Origin: Nanobdellota archaeon
GTDB taxonomy: Archaea > Nanobdellota > Nanobdellia > Pacearchaeales > GW2011-AR1
DNA length: 5,678 bases
Direction: 5' to 3'
NCBI GenBank assembly: GCA_018816625.1
Contig: JAHIVR010000085.1
Location: forward strand, 1-5,678
Shown: piece after piece, positions 5,299 through 5,678 of the stretch
How the letters are laid out: every line of letters begins with the position of its first letter
Position numbering within the stretch: position 1 is the first letter of the stretch
Notes under the pieces: model-generated
Told to the model about the DNA's origin: nothing
The model's database searches: none
What the model saw: the letters and a program-made list of their open reading frames with translations, nothing else
Translations under genes and position numbers: made by a program

Positions 5299-5425
5299 AA
5301 CTAAATGTGAAGTTTATTCGAGAATCGTCGGGTATTTGAGACCCGTACAGCAGTGGAACGAGGGAAAGCAGGCAGAGTGGAAAGATAGAAAAACCTTCAA
5401 ATTATGTGATAGTCATGAAAATTAA
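5291..5425 (+). CDS. Separate glycyl-radical domain of class III ribonucleotide reductase
   Basis: This 44-residue ORF encodes what is normally the extreme C-terminus of NrdD. Residues 2-11 read NRTKCEVYSR, then IVGYLRPVQQWNEGKQAEW, ending near KTFKL. G14 in RIVGY is the expected radical glycine, equivalent to the RVCGY site of E. coli and phage T4 NrdD. The ORF is in the same frame as nrdD but separated by in-frame stops at 5192, 5201 and 5234. Stops at 5212 and 5220 close the other two frames, so one indel cannot rejoin them. AAGGAG (5271-5276) lies 14 bases upstream of the ATG, rather far, so the start is uncertain. The 3' end overlaps nrdG by 11 bases. Residues 39-44 (CDSHEN) extend past the usual end. 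I infer a trans-acting radical domain that docks on NrdD. An excised mRNA intron or a decaying gene are alternatives. The domain identity is firm. Confidence 0.85.
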   Translation: MNRTKCEVYSRIVGYLRPVQQWNEGKQAEWKDRKTFKLCDSHEN

Positions 5426-5678
5426 AGGGCTAATAAAAACTACTTTGATTGACTACCCCGGCCACATAGCCTGCACTCTTTTTTTATACGGATGCAATTT
5501 TAAATGTGGTTTTTGCCACAACCCTGAATTGGTTTTAGGAGAATCGACTCCCGATTTAAAACAAGAAGAGGTTCTTGACTTCCTACAAAGAAGGAAAAAA
5601 TACCTTGAAGGAGTTTGCATAACTGGTGGAGAGCCACTTTTAACAATAGAGAAGAGTTTTTTAGAGAAGATAAAAAAA
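5415..5678 (+). CDS. nrdG: Anaerobic ribonucleotide reductase activating protein, radical SAM (partial)
   Basis: The first 88 codons are present and the gene runs off the window. NrdG uses a 4Fe-4S cluster and S-adenosylmethionine to generate the glycyl radical on NrdD. The start LIKTTLIDYPGHIACTLF is typical of archaeal-type activases. C27, C31 and C34 in GCNFKCGFC form the CxxxCxxC cluster motif, followed by HNPELV. CITGGEPL (71-78) is the SAM-binding GGEP element. The ATG at 5415 lies inside the end of the glycyl-radical ORF, and GTGAT (5406-5410) four bases upstream is a Shine-Dalgarno match, suggesting translational coupling. An in-frame GTG at 5406 is less likely. Its substrate should be the separate domain encoded immediately upstream. 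Confidence 0.93.
   Translation, partial: MKIKGLIKTTLIDYPGHIACTLFLYGCNFKCGFCHNPELVLGESTPDLKQEEVLDFLQRRKKYLEGVCITGGEPLLTIEKSFLEKIKK

Overview
The window looks like a fragment of an AT-rich archaeal genome, perhaps a small-genome lineage such as DPANN; the lineage is a guess. The evidence is archaeal-style BRE/TATA boxes placed about 25-35 bases before start codons, one start (the Fic gene) that fits a leaderless transcript, mostly absent Shine-Dalgarno sites with a few internal ones of the AGGTGA/GTGAT type, and protein families common in archaea: an archaeal/Thermotoga-type NrdD, a stand-alone encapsulated-ferritin-like protein and an archaeal-looking Fic protein. A class III ribonucleotide reductase implies a life that is at least partly anaerobic.

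Layout. Positions 59-1193 hold two minus-strand genes: a small membrane protein of the UPF0316 (DUF5698 + DUF2179) family, and a ferritin-like protein of the EncFtn family. Each has its own probable promoter. A 270-base divergent intergenic region rich in palindromes follows. Then comes a plus-strand Fic-domain gene (1468-2388) whose TATA box lies between the arms of an inverted repeat. A comparatively GC-rich, unassigned stretch (about 2389-2530) separates it from the nrd locus. No RNA gene was recognised.

The nrd locus (2542-5678) is the core of the window: promoter, NrdR-box-like operators, nrdR, nrdD, a separate small ORF, and nrdG (cut by the window edge). NrdR should sense ATP/dATP and repress by binding the operators. 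NrdD reduces ribonucleotides using a glycyl radical, and NrdG installs that radical with SAM and an iron-sulfur cluster.

The most striking observation is that nrdD is split. The 684-residue main ORF stops after the zinc-binding module and has no glycyl-radical loop. The loop (SRIVGYLRPV) lies 96 bases downstream on its own 44-codon ORF (5291-5425), which overlaps the start of nrdG. Stops in all three frames between the two parts argue against a single sequencing error. This would be a two-piece class III reductase with the radical-bearing domain acting in trans, somewhat like the stand-alone glycyl-radical protein GrcA/YfiD. An mRNA intron or gene decay remain alternatives. Small ORFs sit just before both nrdD (with a 22-base duplication of its start) and the split-off domain (with a good Shine-Dalgarno), which suggests unusual translational wiring.
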